A stretch of DNA of 64,000 nucleotides, taken from the NCBI GenBank assembly GCA_947561395.2, contig OX387188.1:10318061-10382060 (forward strand), written 5' to 3'. The notes beneath the pieces are model-generated. The model did not search any database, was not told where the DNA came from, and saw nothing but the letters and a program-made list of their open reading frames with translations. This DNA is from Buxus sempervirens. Lineage: Eukaryota; Streptophyta; Magnoliopsida; Buxales; Buxaceae. The translations under genes were made by a program, and so were the position numbers. Positions 32,293 through 44,917 of this stretch are shown here, in pieces; positions within the stretch are counted from its first letter, which is position 1, and each line of letters starts with the position of its first letter.

Positions 32293-33340
32293 ATAAATAA
32301 TACCAATTGTGGGATGCGTATGCAATATTCAGAATCACAAAGAACACGGTTTCACAAAATTACTAACTTGAATAACACGGTTTAACAAAATTATTAGCTT
32401 AATGTATGTTAATAGAAAAAATATGTTAAAAGGAGATTGCTGGACCAGTTTTTCCAAGTCTTTGCTCTTTTTAGTGGGTTGGTATATTTTAGCCCCACGT
32501 AAGGACTATGATATATAAAGGCATGTCAACAAAGTAGCAACTTCAAACAGAAAGAAACTTTATTAGGTCTTGAGTTTAGAATAAAACAAAGGATGCACGT
32601 GCATACTACACATATCCACACAGTTAACGTGGGACTAGTTTAGTTAACGTGGTACTAGTTTAGGTATTGGGTAGAGAATTTAGGTATTGGGTGGTTTTAT
32701 TTAAGATAGCGTAATCTTTTTGAGAATTTTGATGGATTGTTTATGGTAATAAAAAAAGAGTGCCAGAATCCTAGAGAATATTTTCTAGGATTGGCTTTAC
32801 TTGTAGTATAGATATAGTGAACTCATCATATGGATGGTTGTCAACAAATGTAGCTTTTTCTCAAGCTTGGGCTTGATTCGGAGCTTAAAAATTAATTAAG
32901 CTCATGAGTTTAGAATAAAGCCATTTCATTGACAAGCATAAGGTGGATTGAGCTCAGAGCTGTAAATATAAACCAGATTGCTCAATGCCCACCCAACCCA
33001 ACCCGAATAAAAGCTCGAACTAAGCATTTAATTTGTGTTTGGATTGAGCTTCATTTGTACCCCAAAGTTGAGTTTGGATTGGGTTCATTCTCATGATATA
33101 AAACCGTAAAAGCCTAGATCGGACTAACTTAATTATATGCATAAACATATGCATACATACACATTTATGTTCTTATGCACATATATACATATAAGCAAAT
33201 ATGTGTATGTGTGAACCATGCATTTTTTTTCTCTTTTACATTGTCTTCATAGTTATGTAATCAAAACATAAATTTATTAACATTTGATAACAAATTTATG
33301 AATTTTTTTCTATGATAAGTAATTTGAAAATGATCTTTAG
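32293..33340. other. 3' flank of the BPS1-like gene
   Basis: The stop codon is followed at once by overlapping AATAAA motifs (32,284-32,305), plausible polyadenylation signals. Short local duplications are visible: AACACGGTTT (32,344 and 32,375), AGTTAACGTGG (about 32,621 and 32,642) and TTTAGGTATTGGGT (twice near 32,670). No further gene or clear transposon end. Confidence 0.6.
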
Positions 33341-33360
33341 GGATGTTAAACGGGTCTACA

Positions 33361-33472
33361 CGGCACAACCTAGGCATGGTTCAGCCAATCCAATCGTGCT
33401 GACCCATTTTCTTAATCGGCACAACCTAGGCATGGTTCAGCCATTCCAATCGTGCTGACCCATTTTCTTAAT
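33361..33472. repeat. 56-bp tandem duplication
   Basis: Two adjacent copies, 33,361-33,416 and 33,417-33,472, starting CGGCACAACCTAGGCATGG and differing at one position seen (CAAT versus CATT). It lies in a repeat-like stretch rich in CGTGC and CATGC that continues to the LINE-2 insertion site and resumes at 48,034. Confidence 0.92.
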
Positions 33473-33597
33473 CGTGCCATGTTGGCTTGGCCTTCTAAGA
33501 GGCTGGCATGATATGCCCAAGGCATGCTTGTAAGTCATGCCATGTCATGTTGATCTTGTGTCGCACTAGTGCCGTGCTCTTTTTTTTTTTTTTTTTG

Positions 33598-34675
33598 GGT
33601 GGGAAAAAGTCAAAAAGATTTTATTAACCAGCATTTGCAATTCTAACCGAAGTGCCACCAATGGCATCACCATAGAGGTTTTGACACAAAAACTTGGAGG
33701 TTTAAATAACCAAATACAAGGGCAGCCATCAATAGTGAAGTTTGCTGGTTCGTCCGCCACCTTATTGGCATCTCTATATACATGCTTCATTGAGAAAAAC
33801 TCAAAACAAAGACTCAAGTGTTTGGCTTCTTCCAAAATGTTGTCCACATTTCAAACGCCATGATGGTTCTAATCCTTCATAAGAGATGCAATTGTCGATG
33901 AGTCTGTTTCCATTTCTACCATGTAGATCCCCAACCCTTTTGCAATTCTTATGCCTTCCAGAATCCCAAATGCCTCCACTACAAGAGCTGATGTGTTACT
34001 CAGAAAAATGGCATCAACAACAATGTACTCTCCTTGACTTCCTCTTAAGATTACTCCACATGATGCTTTTCCCCTACTACCCCTAGATGCTCCGTCGACA
34101 TTTATTTTGATATTTGATTCACTCGGCCTGGTCCACCTAATTAGCATTTGCTCCCTGCTAGTCTTTGTTCCAGCATGCTTGGATAATACTCTCGAGTCTT
34201 CCTGCAAGGCATAGAAAGTAGCAATACATGAGTTTAAATTTTCATTTGTTCCTTCAAAGAATACCTTATTTCTCTCTTTCCACACGACCCAATAGAAATT
34301 TGCCCATGCGGCTGCCCTTTCCATGTTGTTAACATTGGAATTTAGTCTATCACTCCACCATTCTTTGATGTTGTCTCTGCTCTCCAGTTCGTCTAGCTTT
34401 CCACCACATGCTGCAAACCAAACAGCCCTCATGAAATGGCATTCAAAGAACAGATGGAGAGCTGAGTCTGGTTTTTCCTTGCAAAGGACACACTCCTGGA
34501 GTTGTGCTCCCAACCTTTGATGGAGTAGCTCGCTAGTAGTTAGACCATTGTGAGCAGTCTTCCATATGAAAAACTTAATTTTTTTAGGGCATTCCAACTT
34601 CCACAACCTGCACCAAACACTGTTAGTGTCCAATGAGTCAATGTTAGCAAGCAAGTTATATGCAGATTTTACCAA
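33598..34675 (-). pseudogene. LINE-2 ORF2 C-terminus: zinc-binding and RNase H domains
   Basis: The main frame (33,869-34,675, 268 residues) has the zinc-binding block PKKIKFFIWKTAHNGL, CVLCKEKPDSALHLFFEC and WANFYWVVWKERNKVFFE. An RNase H-like domain follows with INVDGASRGSRGKASCGVIL, EAFGILEGI and METDSST. The last part lies in a second frame (33,566-33,847) with HVYRDANKVAD supplying the final Asp. The RNase H catalytic residues are present although the frame is split. Confidence 0.92.
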
Positions 34676-35478
34676 TTAAAGCCCCTGTTTCCCTTCCTTC
34701 CATATCAGCTCATCCTTGTCCCTATTGTGGCTTGAATGGATGGTTTGAATGACATTAACAACTTCCTCTGGCCATAATCTCCTAATAAGTTGGGTTCCAA
34801 GCCTTAGATTCAGGATACATCAAATCAGCAACTCTTTAAACATTGTTCTCACGCTCAAGGTTGGGAATAGCTTGGTCTCTTATCTCTCTTGGCAACCAGC
34901 TTCGATCATGAATGCTGATGGACTCACCGTTAGCAAGTCTCCATCCCATTCCTTCTTTTATGATGTCCATGGTTCCATGCAATTGTTTCCACACTCTAGA
35001 ATCAGAGTTCCTTTTGTTGCTTTCCAGAAAACCATTCTCATGCAAATATAGCTTTGAAACTGTTGGCCCATAAAGAATCGACCTCCCTAGTTAAGTCCCA
35101 CGCCCTCTTGGCAAGCAGAGCAATATTGAAGTGTTTCAGATTTTTGACATTGAGACCACCAGCATCTTTAGGTCTACAAATCTTGTCCTAACCTATGGTG
35201 TGCAAAGTCTTTTCTTTGTCATGTTTAGCCCACAGAAAATCTCTTGATTTTCTTTCAATTTTTTCAATAATTTTTTGAGGCAACTTAATACAAGACAAAT
35301 AATGAGTGGGCATACCCATGAGAACAGAATTAATGAGGGTGGTTTTAGCAACCTGATTAAGGATCTTGGCTTTCAACATTGAAAGCCTCTTTTGGATTCT
35401 TTCCATAAACTCAGCAAAATAATTCTCAGTCATCCTCCCATTAGGACATGGGATGCCAAGATATTTATGAAAATTGGG
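34676..35478 (-). pseudogene. LINE-2 ORF2 between RT and zinc-binding domain
   Basis: Carries the post-RT block RLSMLKAKILNQVAKTTLI and LPQKIIEKIERKSRDFLWA (35,188-35,433), then the linker with SRVWKQLHG and GMGWRLANGESISIHDRSW (34,836-35,045). Stops and frame changes separate the frames. It ends at the TSD TTGGG of LTR A2. Confidence 0.88.
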
Positions 35479-37722
35479 TGTAACGCCCCGAACCCAGGTC
35501 AGTGCAAACTGGCACCCGACCCAAACCCGGTTCGCTACTGTGACAACCCGAATTTAGTTCAACAACCAAATCCGAGGTGTCATTGGCCCATATCAAATAA
35601 TCATAAAGAATATACCAGACTAAAGAATTTAAAAATCCATTCAATTAAGTAACTATCAGAGTGCGGAAACAAGTATGTGCGGAAGTGTAGTCTAAAATCC
35701 TCAGTAAACATTAAAGTTAATCATCAATCATTAATATCAAAGTCTGGTAAAATAAAATGGTTACTATCTCTCTCATCTATCTAGTATATCAAATCCAATG
35801 AATAATAGTCTATCAAATATGACTAAGTCTAAACAATCCTCCACCTCAAACAAGATCCGGATAAAAGTAATCCTCCGGTGAATACTCAACTACCTCTCCC
35901 TGGAAATCACTAAGATCCCCCTCTCGCGTATCAGCTGAAAAAAATGAAATGAAAGTGGGGTGAAATACGAATATCCCAGTAAGTAACACATGCATGCTTA
36001 AACAGTTAATATAAGTAAAGTACAACAGTTCTAGCGATGAATTTCAGCAAGTTCTATTTTAAGAATCCAATATCAAAATAAATAACATAATTCATACTTT
36101 GCTAGGATGCACTAAATAGTCACATCCGATCAATATCTCAATCACATGCTCCCAGCATGTATACAATAATAATAACAAGTGCTTGTGATTTCAATGTCAT
36201 TGTAGGACTCACAAAGATAGATAAACCTTTTGATATGATTCTCAACCAATTGCTATACTATCGTGTGGCTTAGGAGCAATGCTACTAATGATACTCAATT
36301 CCCATGCAGCGCAGCTTAGACAAGAGCCGTAGTCACTGACTTATTGCACACGTACCCATCAGAGTTGGCATGTACCACCAGCATGCAGCACCAGAATCAA
36401 TACATGGAGATGGTCGCTTATCCACATGTACAGGGAATCACCAGCGGCTCACCGAGGTGTCCCTCCAGACATAGGACCTTCCCAGACAAACTAACTTGCA
36501 AAGGAAGCGCGTCGCATATAAGAGTAACTCAACCCAAATGACATATCCCTCAGCTATCTAGCAACAACTATGGATCCATAACCAGCTATGCCCACTAGAC
36601 TCCAAAATTCCCTAAAATATAATATTTGTATAAGGGTTGGTGCCTAGCGGCAATAAAGGTTAAATCTGTCAATTACTTCAATATTCGGTCATCTGAGTTC
36701 TGAATTCTCTTTATAAAGTTTTCTGGTTTATAGTGTAATTTAAAAGATATTCTCATAATTAGATAGTAGTTAGGTTTTTCAAAAACTAGGTTTCTCCATT
36801 TCTTTCAAAGTTTGGCAACTAATGTCCTAAATATCTTCCTAATTTATTTTTCTGTAAAACAGGGAATTAGATAATTTATTTTGGTCTTAAAACATCTTAA
36901 TTAATCATTAAAATTGTCTAAAAATAGTTTGGAATTGAATCACGGTTTGAAATTACGAAAATCTGCAAAATCTGAACAGAGCGCCTAGGATCGCCCCGGC
37001 GGTAGTTCAAATCAGGACGCCGACAATACGTCTTCTAGCGGTCTTCGGCGGTTTAATATTTTTAACTAGCACCGAGGATCGCCAATGATTGCCGAGTACA
37101 GTCGAGATCGGCGGTCATCCAAAATCGAACAGAACCAGTTCTAAATCGTGATTTTGCTCATTTAACCTCATTCTATCATACATATAACATTGATACTAAA
37201 CTACATACATCAATAGATTACATAAAAACATGCTCTTGCGATTAAACGAACATAAAATACCAAAAACGAATGTAAACGGTGTCACCTACCTCTTCTACGG
37301 TTGCTTCTCCTTCTCTTCTCTAAACAGTGATACTCACAATCGCGAGTACTCCCTAGGTGATGAAAAACGAAGCCAACACCCTTCCTTCTTCCTCTTCTTC
37401 TTTTCCTCCTCAGTCGTTCACGATTGTCGCTTGCGGCTATTGAATACAAGCGAAATACTAAACGTGTATGATTTAGGTTATTAAACTAATATTTATACTT
37501 ATTGATCCCGTGTAGCGCACATGCAATCTTTCCTATACACACTACCCAATCAGAACACATACCTCAATATCTCATGATCGGACGGTCAGATCTGCGTCTA
37601 ACTCTGGATCTCCACTATTTAGATCATCCCCTACAATAATAAAATATTTCCATCAATTATAACTCTCAAGAATATTATTTATTAATTTAATTTATTATTT
37701 AAGGAAAATTCAGGGTTTTACA
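35479..37722 (-). mobile_element. Solo LTR of family A (A2)
   Basis: 2,244 bp, starting TGTAACGCCCCGAAC and ending AGGGTTTTACA, with perfect TSD TTGGG (35,474-35,478 and 37,723-37,727). It is clearly diverged from the young gypsy LTRs, mostly in the GC cassette (36,965-37,125) and promoter segment, while the block 36,300-36,600 is almost unchanged. It keeps TATGGATCCATA near 36,568, a minus-strand TATA motif near 37,490 and the putative donor near 37,285. It sits inside LINE-2 RT. Confidence 0.94.
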
Positions 37723-39560
37723 TTGGGCATAGCCCTGACTCCAAAAATCCTACACATGATTCCTTTTTCTCCACCTTTAATACAAGGACTCAACACTAAC
37801 TCGGTTTTATTTAAATTTATTTCATGACCAGCTTCCTTACAAAAAGTGGACAGAATTTTCAAAGCTTTCATACCTTCCTTGGGAGTTGCCCTTCCAAAAA
37901 TTAGCAGATCATCTGAGAACATCAAGTGAGAGATAGGAAGGCTAGATCTGCATATTTTGATTCCTTTCAAGCTTCCTTCTTGTTCAGCTGTGTGGAGAGC
38001 TCTTGAGAGGGCTTGTTGGGTTAGTATAAAGAGATAGGGGGACAAAGGGTCTCCCTATCTTATCCTTCTTGTGGGTTTGATGCAACCAGAAGGGATTCTA
38101 TTAATTAAAACAGAATAAGAGATAGATGATATGCATTACATGATTAAGAAATCCAATGAGAATGAAACCTAGCAGCCATTAAGACTTTTTTTATCGTATC
38201 CCATTTGAGCCTATCATAGGCTTTAGATAGATCCACTTTGAGAGCAAAGCCTCCAGCTTTGCCTCTTTTCTTGCTTTTAAGGTAGTGCATAATTTCATGA
38301 GCAAGAACAATATTATCATGAATGGATCTTTTAGCAATGAAAGCACTTTGGTTTGGGGCAATTAATTTATTCATGAGAGATCTCATTCTATTAACCATGA
38401 TCCTAGTGATTATCTTGAATCTGAAGTTGCATAAGCTAATAGGTCTATAATCATTAGGTCTTTCAAGGTGGTCCACTTTAGGGATTAAAGTAAGAAATGT
38501 ATTGTTTATCCCTTCCTCAAGAAACCCAAAACAGAAGAACTCTCTAATCATTGAGCAGATTTGTGGCCCCACAATAGGACCGGGGCTTTTCCTTAATCCC
38601 ATCTGCTTTATGGTGTTTTTAATTTCTTCATTGGAGATGGGACTTAGGAGCATCCTATTGTCATCCTCACTAATATGATTTCCTTGGAGAGTTTGATGCT
38701 GGTTCTGATCAGAAAGCTGATTGTCATGATAGATATCAAAGAAATACCTAACAAAACATTCTTCAATGTCTTTGGGTTCAGAAATAATGTCATTGTTCTC
38801 ATCCTTGACCTTGGTTATTTTATTTCTGTCTTCTAGCAAGGGTAGTGACATGAAAAAATTTTGTGTTTTGATCCCCTTCCCTAAGCCAATTGATTCTAGA
38901 CTTTTGAGCCTACAAGATTTCTTGTTGCTTAAGGGCATGGAGTATTTAGCTCTACATTCCCTCTCTTTAGCTAGAAGGATCTGACATTCATTAGTCTTTA
39001 ATTCTGCTTGGATTTTTTTCAGATCATGGAATAAGCTGGTGGCTTTGGTATGAATGTTTCCTATATGTTCCCTACTCCATTTTTTTAGCTTGCCCCCAAG
39101 ATCCCATAGTCTATCAGCAATTGATCTATTGTTTCTCCCTGTCTCTCCTTCCGTCCATTCATAACTAATAAGTTCCTTGCATTCTTCCTCTTCCATCCAC
39201 AGAAATTCAAACTTGAAAGGTCTTTGTCTTAGAAACCTAGGGGGTTCAGTGGTAATGATGGTGGGACTATGGTCAGAGCCTCATATTGGTTCTTGGGTTA
39301 TCAGAGAGTTAGGATGGGATAGGAACCAACTCGGGTTGCAGAACACCCTATCTAGTTTTTCACGGATTCTAGCATTTCCTTCCCTACCATTATTTGAAGT
39401 GAACCTAAGCCCTTTATGATGGAATTCCATTAGATCATAGCCATGAATAAGATCATTAAGAAGGTTAGCTTGAGTTACCTTAAATCCTCTGCCTCCTCTC
39501 TTTTCTCGACTGTTTAAAACAACGTTGAAGTCTCCGACAACTGTCCAAGGGCGCTCCTGG
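37723..39560 (-). pseudogene. LINE-2 ORF2 reverse transcriptase and end of endonuclease
   Basis: From right to left: endonuclease blocks VVGDFNVV, REKLDRVF and SDHSPTI (39,230-39,555). Then the 350-residue frame 38,144-39,196 carries IPKVDHLERPNDYRPISLCN, NQSAFIAKRSIHDN and LKVDLSKAYDRLKWD, and 37,710-38,045 carries LMFSDDLLIFG. The catalytic FADD is FSDD here; both Asp residues remain. The QGDPLSP block falls in the decayed gap between frames. The ends are the TSDs of A2 and C1. Confidence 0.93.
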
Positions 39561-40641
39561 TGTGCGCACCCGATTTCGATCGCACGACGAGGCGCACGCA
39601 GAACAATGCGTGCCTCGGGATTTGTTTGGAGTCGCCACTGCCTGATGGGGTGCAGGCAGACACCTGGGTGCCTAAGTTCTTCTACTAAGGCTTGGTCTGC
39701 GGCTTGAGATTCTAAGTAGGTTCTCGGTTACGGTCTGGGGAAGTCCGTAGACACCCCAATCCACCCCGTCAAGTGACGGGTCCCATAAGTTTCCCTGGTT
39801 TGAGTCAACTCAATTGGTCTCTCACTCACCCGATTCCTAATCCAGAATTCAATTTTGGTTAAGTCTGGTGGGACTGCCAAAGTGGTGTGGGTCCCTTTAC
39901 TTGATTTTTATCTTTTTAATTAAAGTGATGTGAGTCTAATTGGGCGGGCCCCGTTGGAAGGCCCACGGATTCCTTGGTGGGCTTGGTTGAGCCCACGTGT
40001 CCCTTGGTGGGCCTCGGCCTAGCCTGAGAGGCCCTTTGGGGCTTTGGTTCAAGTGAATTAATTTTACTTTTAAGTTTAAGTTGAATTCAAAGTGATTTTT
40101 ATGCAAAAAGCGGGCTAGGATTGCCTCGTGGGCCCTTGAGTGGGCCACACAGTTGGTTGCCAAGTGTTTTTAGATTATCTTGATTAACTGTGCCAGAATG
40201 GGCCAAGCATTGGGCTTGGGGCCCTTTACTTGGGCTTGGGCTTGGGCTTGAAAGCCCGAGTCTTCATGAGTTAGGGTTTTGGAAACCCTAAAATTGGTTC
40301 GATTTAATGGGCTTTAGTGGGCCCGATCGGCCCTGCCCACAGTCTCAGCCAAACCACACATAGATCTAAACATGGATGTTGCCCCAGTCGGGCTTTGGTG
40401 GGCCTCAAAGGGTCTGGCCTACTCTACTCTTTTACTTATCTTATTTAAGCACAAATAAGTTGGTCGGCCTTGGTGGGCCCCATTGGAAGGCCCTGCCGGA
40501 AATCAATTTGGACTGGGTGTCCAAGGCCCATCTTGGGTTTCCGGGTGATCCGGAAACCCTTCTGGTTTATCCGGATTGATCAATCAGACCAAAAAAAATG
40601 GCACAATATCACAAAAAACAGTAAAAACAATATTCTGGCAG

Positions 40642-40747
40642 TGTAGCCGGCCTAAGATGTCGGTTACACACAGGGTTCTGTGTATCCTGCATTCTTCGCC
40701 GGTTACAAACAGATCTCTGTTGATCCGACCTGAGTTGCCGGATCAAC
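40642..40747. repeat. Hairpin triplet, downstream array of LTR C1
   Basis: Three inverted repeats start at 40,642, 40,681 and 40,719, a period of about 39 bp. The third has perfect 9-bp arms GTTGATCCG and CGGATCAAC; the others have arms such as TGTAGCCGGC and GTCGGTTACA with two mismatches. All contain a CCG..CGG core. Confidence 0.85.
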
Positions 40748-42023
40748 ATACAGAATCCATTTTTTTGGATTTTTCCAATGGGGTTGGTTTCTTGGGTCTC
40801 CTAGGAGGTTCTGGTAATCGTGTGGGCCCCCGTGAAGGTCCACACGGGTACGAGGGGTGGAAGGACACCCCAATACTTGGACTTTTGGGATTTTTGCAAC
40901 AGGGGAAAAGGGAGAGGGCATGGGGATTTGCCTTCTCCTCTCTAGATCATGGATGGCAGTAAAACAGCGACCACGGTGTCCCTGTCTCGATCTCACCTAA
41001 ACCTCATATCCGCAAACCAATCAAGCCCACGGAAGTCCCATCCATCGGACACTTAAAGCTTATTTTATAGAGCATGCATCACCCCAAGATGTGCATGTGT
41101 GTGCTTATGCAGAAACAATTTTATTCCCGTGCAAGACCAAAACAAATGGCAAGACATACGAAATCCCTAGATGTGTCCCTAATAAGTGAGGAAATGAGCG
41201 TGCACATAGGACGTATGCAAAGCCGAATGGTATAACTTCGTGTAGTAAGAAGAATAGTGGGCATGGCATACACACACACACAAGATGGCAACCCAACATG
41301 CATGATCACACAAATACCACTAAAAAACTAACATGCATCACCTAGAATCCTCCACATGAAAGTAAACCAAAACAACCTATTCTCATAACCTAAAAGCATC
41401 TAAAGAAAGGGAGGAGAAGGGGGATTACATAAGGGTACATTGGAAGATCTACTTATCTAGGGAACATGCTCTCTTGTAAGATGAAAACGAACACATGCGC
41501 TGGACAGGCCTACCAGCAACCGAACACCCACATAACATAGGTGAAATCACTCCCTACTTTCCCATGGGACCATGCATGGAGTCTCCCTTACCCTTGGAGG
41601 CCTCCATGTTACCCAAAAGAGGGAAGAAAATGTATGCAAATGGATACCAAACCAAATCGATGCTAAGGGAGAAGACAAACTCAGAAAAAAACTTTTTTAG
41701 AAAACTCCCATTTTAATATATGTGCAGCGTAATGTGGTAAGGAATCTCACCTGGGAGTTCTTGAACCCTTGAGTAGTGTAGAGACACTCCCTTGAAGCCT
41801 AAAAAGCTGCTGGATCAGCACCTCCAAACACCAACAGCAAACTCACCTCCTTCCCTTGAGATTTGAAGTGGAGAAGATGAAGGAGGGGAGCAAAAGAATG
41901 GTCTTTTAGGTTTGGGTGGGCAAGGAGGGGTTAAAGTGGGAGATCTCGGACCAGGTGCAGTGGGGGAGAAGGGGTGAAAATAGCCTAAGAGAAGCCAACC
42001 CCGAAAATGAGCTGCTGTTTCCT

Positions 42024-42030
42024 ATTTATA
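42024..42030 (-). promoter_or_regulatory. TATA box of LTR C1
   Basis: The minus strand reads GTCTATAAATAGG. The upstream hairpin array ends about 12 bp before it. LTR C2 has the same arrangement at 45,969-45,975. Confidence 0.7.
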
Positions 42031-42041
42031 GACAAACTTAA

Positions 42042-42290
42042 TGTATCCGGCAACTCAGGCCGGATACACTAAGTACTCTTCATATCCGGCCTTCATGGCC
42101 GGTTACACAGGTCTTCCTTTGTATCCGGCATTCAATGCCGGATACAAAACATGATCATTTGAAAATTAAATGCCGCCAAGAATTTGTCGGGCGATCGGCG
42201 CGAATCTCGCTCGAAAATCTTTTTGTATCCGGTATTTGAGTCCGGATATACACAAGGGTATGTGTATCCGGTATATTTGACCAGATACAA
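42042..42290. repeat. Hairpin array upstream of the C1 TATA box
   Basis: Three hairpins at 42,042-42,068, 42,082-42,106 and 42,118-42,148, plus two weaker ones near 42,221 and 42,262. The first has perfect 10-bp arms TGTATCCGGC and GCCGGATACA. The third has perfect 15-bp arms TTTGTATCCGGCATT and AATGCCGGATACAAA with a single-base loop. Period about 39 bp, same stem family as the downstream array. Confidence 0.92.
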
Positions 42291-42860
42291 ATCAAAAAAT
42301 TACGGATTTGCCCTTCGAATTGACCGATTCGACCGATTTGACACTTTTGGATATCTACGGATTGCCCAGTACGAATTTTTTTAGTCCTTGAGATTTTTGG
42401 ATATTTAAGATTTAGTCCCCGAGATATTTTGCTGCGTTGGCTGCCACGTGGGCAGTTCCTGCGCCACGTGTGCAGTTTTCGGTTTTGCTGCGCGGAAACT
42501 TCGACAGCTTATATCTCCCTCATCCGAACTCCGATTTGAGCAAACTCAATTGCGTTAGACTCGTATCGGAGCCCTCTATCCAATGACATAGGGCTAAGCA
42601 CTTTGGCACGGGGTTCGAGGAAAAGTCAACTTTCGGCTCTCCCTCAAGTTTGACCGGCCCACAGAACCTTCATCCGGACTCCGATTCCAGCAAACTCAGT
42701 TGCGTTGGACTCGTGTCGGGATTCTCTATCCACTGAGATAAAGCAAGGCGGTTAATTATCACTTGATCAAAAGGTCAAATTTCGACCCCTCAGGGTTTGA
42801 CTTTTCAGCCGGGTTTTGCATTTTCAGCACTTCTAGGGGTGCAAAAATAAGGTGCTTACA

Positions 42861-43628
42861 CCTGGTTTTCTGCTATGGCTTCTATTTGCGCCCACTGCTG
42901 CTTTTGGATGTTCTGAAAATTGCTTGCATACACGAAAGTAATGTTCTCCTCCCTTTGGGTTTGAGGGTATAGACTCATGTGGACCATCCAAGTGTCATTG
43001 TGGATAACCTCAATTGGAGTAGATTCATCCCACATTATCCAAAATCCTCCTGATTGTCCCTACGATGAAAACCAACAAAAATTATGAAATCTAAAATTCC
43101 TTATGCTCCTTCCCGAAACTCTGTCCGAAGCCATCGTTTCAGAAAGGAGGACAAGGTTGGGCTTATATTTTTTGATAAGAAATTTCAAGTATTTTTTTGT
43201 CTAGGGTCGCCCAATACCTTGACAATTCCATGCTAGAATTATCATGGTGGAGGATGGAAGATCACAGTCGAACACACTGCGTTGACTTCCTTCCAATGGA
43301 TCTTCTCAAACTGATTTGAACTCTCTTCCTGAAATCTGGGCTTGAATTGCTAAAATCCTTCATCAGTAGTTTTTCTCTTCTTGGTAACGGATGCCACCTC
43401 CTTTCCCATGTCTCTGTGCCTTTGGGTCCTGCCTTTGTATGTCCCTTCCTCTATTAGAGTCTCTCCCATGACCTGAAATCTATTTCTCTCTGCTGTTTTG
43501 TTCACCGCAGGCCTTCTGTACCTCCTTCTTGGGCTTTGGATTATAGATAGGTGAGGGTTAGTGGTGATGGAAATATGGGCTGGGCTTGGATAGTGGTTCT
43601 GATTCCCAAAATGAAAGAAGTTGGTTAA
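42861..43628 (-). pseudogene. LINE-2 ORF2 endonuclease N-terminus and ORF1/ORF2 junction
   Basis: The Met at 43,245 starts MIILAWNCQGIGRP, the endonuclease N-terminus with the catalytic Asn; the next codon is a stop where Trp is usual. The rest of the N-terminal half runs to C1 at 42,860. The segment to the right (43,246-43,628) is the decayed end of ORF1 and the spacer, ending at TSD GTTAA of C2. Confidence 0.82.
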
Positions 43629-44917
43629 TGTGCGCGCCTGATTTCAGGGTCGCATTGGGTAAAAATGGGAAATTGGAGTCGCCACCGCCTGATGGGGTGC
43701 AGGCTGACACCTGGGTGCCTAAGTTTTTCTATTAAGGCTTGATCTACAGCTTGAGATTCTAAGCAAGTTCTCGGTTGCGGTCTGGGGAAGTCCGTAGATA
43801 CCCCGGTCCACCCCATCAAGTGACGGGTCCCATAGGTTTCCCTGGTTTGAGTCAACTTTGGTCTCTCACTCACCCGATTCTTATTCCAGCATGCACATTT
43901 GGTTAAGTCTGGCGGGACCGCCAAAGTGGTGTGGGTCCCTTTACTTGATTTTATCTTCTTAGCTTAAAGTGAAGTGAGTCTGATTGGGTGGGCCCTGTTG
44001 GAAGGCCCATGGATCCCTTGGTGGGCCTCAGTCTAAGCCTACGAGGCCCTTTGGACTTTGGTTTAATGATCTGTTTTTACTTGAAGTTTAAGCTGAGAAT
44101 TAATTGATTTTCATGCAAAGTGGGCCGGGATGGCTTTATGGGCCCTTGGGCAGGCCACACATGGTAGCCAAGTGATTTATTGGATTTATCTTGCTTAGGT
44201 TTCCAAAATGGGCCAGGCCTTGGGCTTGGGGCCCTTTACCTGGGCTTGGGCTTGAAAGCCCAAGACTTCCTGAGTTAGGGTTTAGGAACCTTAAGTTAGC
44301 TTGGTTCAATGGGCTTTAGCGGGCCCGAGAGGCCCTACCTGTGGTCTCGGCCAAACCATGCCTAAATCTAAGCATGCTTCCAAAATTGTGCATTGGCGGG
44401 CCTCAAAGGGTCTAGCCCGCTCAATTCTTTTAATTATCTTATTTAAGCACAATTGAATGGTTCGGGTTGGGTGGGCCCCGTTGGAAGGCCCACTAGAAAT
44501 CAAGTTGGACCGGGGGTCCAAGTCCCATGTTGGGTTTCCGGATGACCCGGAAACCCTATTGGTCCATTTGGTTCAGTTTGAAGAGGTCACCCACATCCAG
44601 CAACAATCACAGAATATACACAGAGAATATACAAAAATGACATTTATCAGGGGGGGATCGGCTCACTATTCTGGGTCCAAGGGGAGGGACCTGGGGCCCC
44701 TGTGGGCGGAGCATAGCGGAGCCCACGGGGCGAGGTCCCTCCCCGCGCCAAGGAACGAGTTGGACTCACGGTGAACAAAGGGGTTGGGGGGTGTGGGGGG
44801 CATGGTAAAGGGTATTTTCGGGTTTCGAGCTAAGAGGTGGAAGCCTCGAAGCAACCAAAATAGAGCAGGGTAGGGCAGCCACAAGTAATTCGGAAATTAA
44901 GCGGGGTGCACTGACCT

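Larger units (their letters stand above)
39561..42860 (-). mobile_element. Solo LTR of family C (C1)
   Basis: 3,300 bp from TGTGCGCACC to GTGCTTACA, with perfect TSD CCTGG (39,556-39,560 and 42,861-42,865), inserted in LINE-2 endonuclease. The minus-strand TATA box (42,024-42,030) sets the orientation; a putative splice donor follows (GT at 41,750-41,749). It carries two hairpin arrays (40,642-40,747 and 42,042-42,290), two copies of a GTGGGCC..GGCCCAC hairpin (near 39,950 and 40,480), dense TGGGCC motifs and two ~150-bp U3 repeat units near 42,520 and 42,670. No internal region or coding frame, so the superfamily is unknown. Confidence 0.93.
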
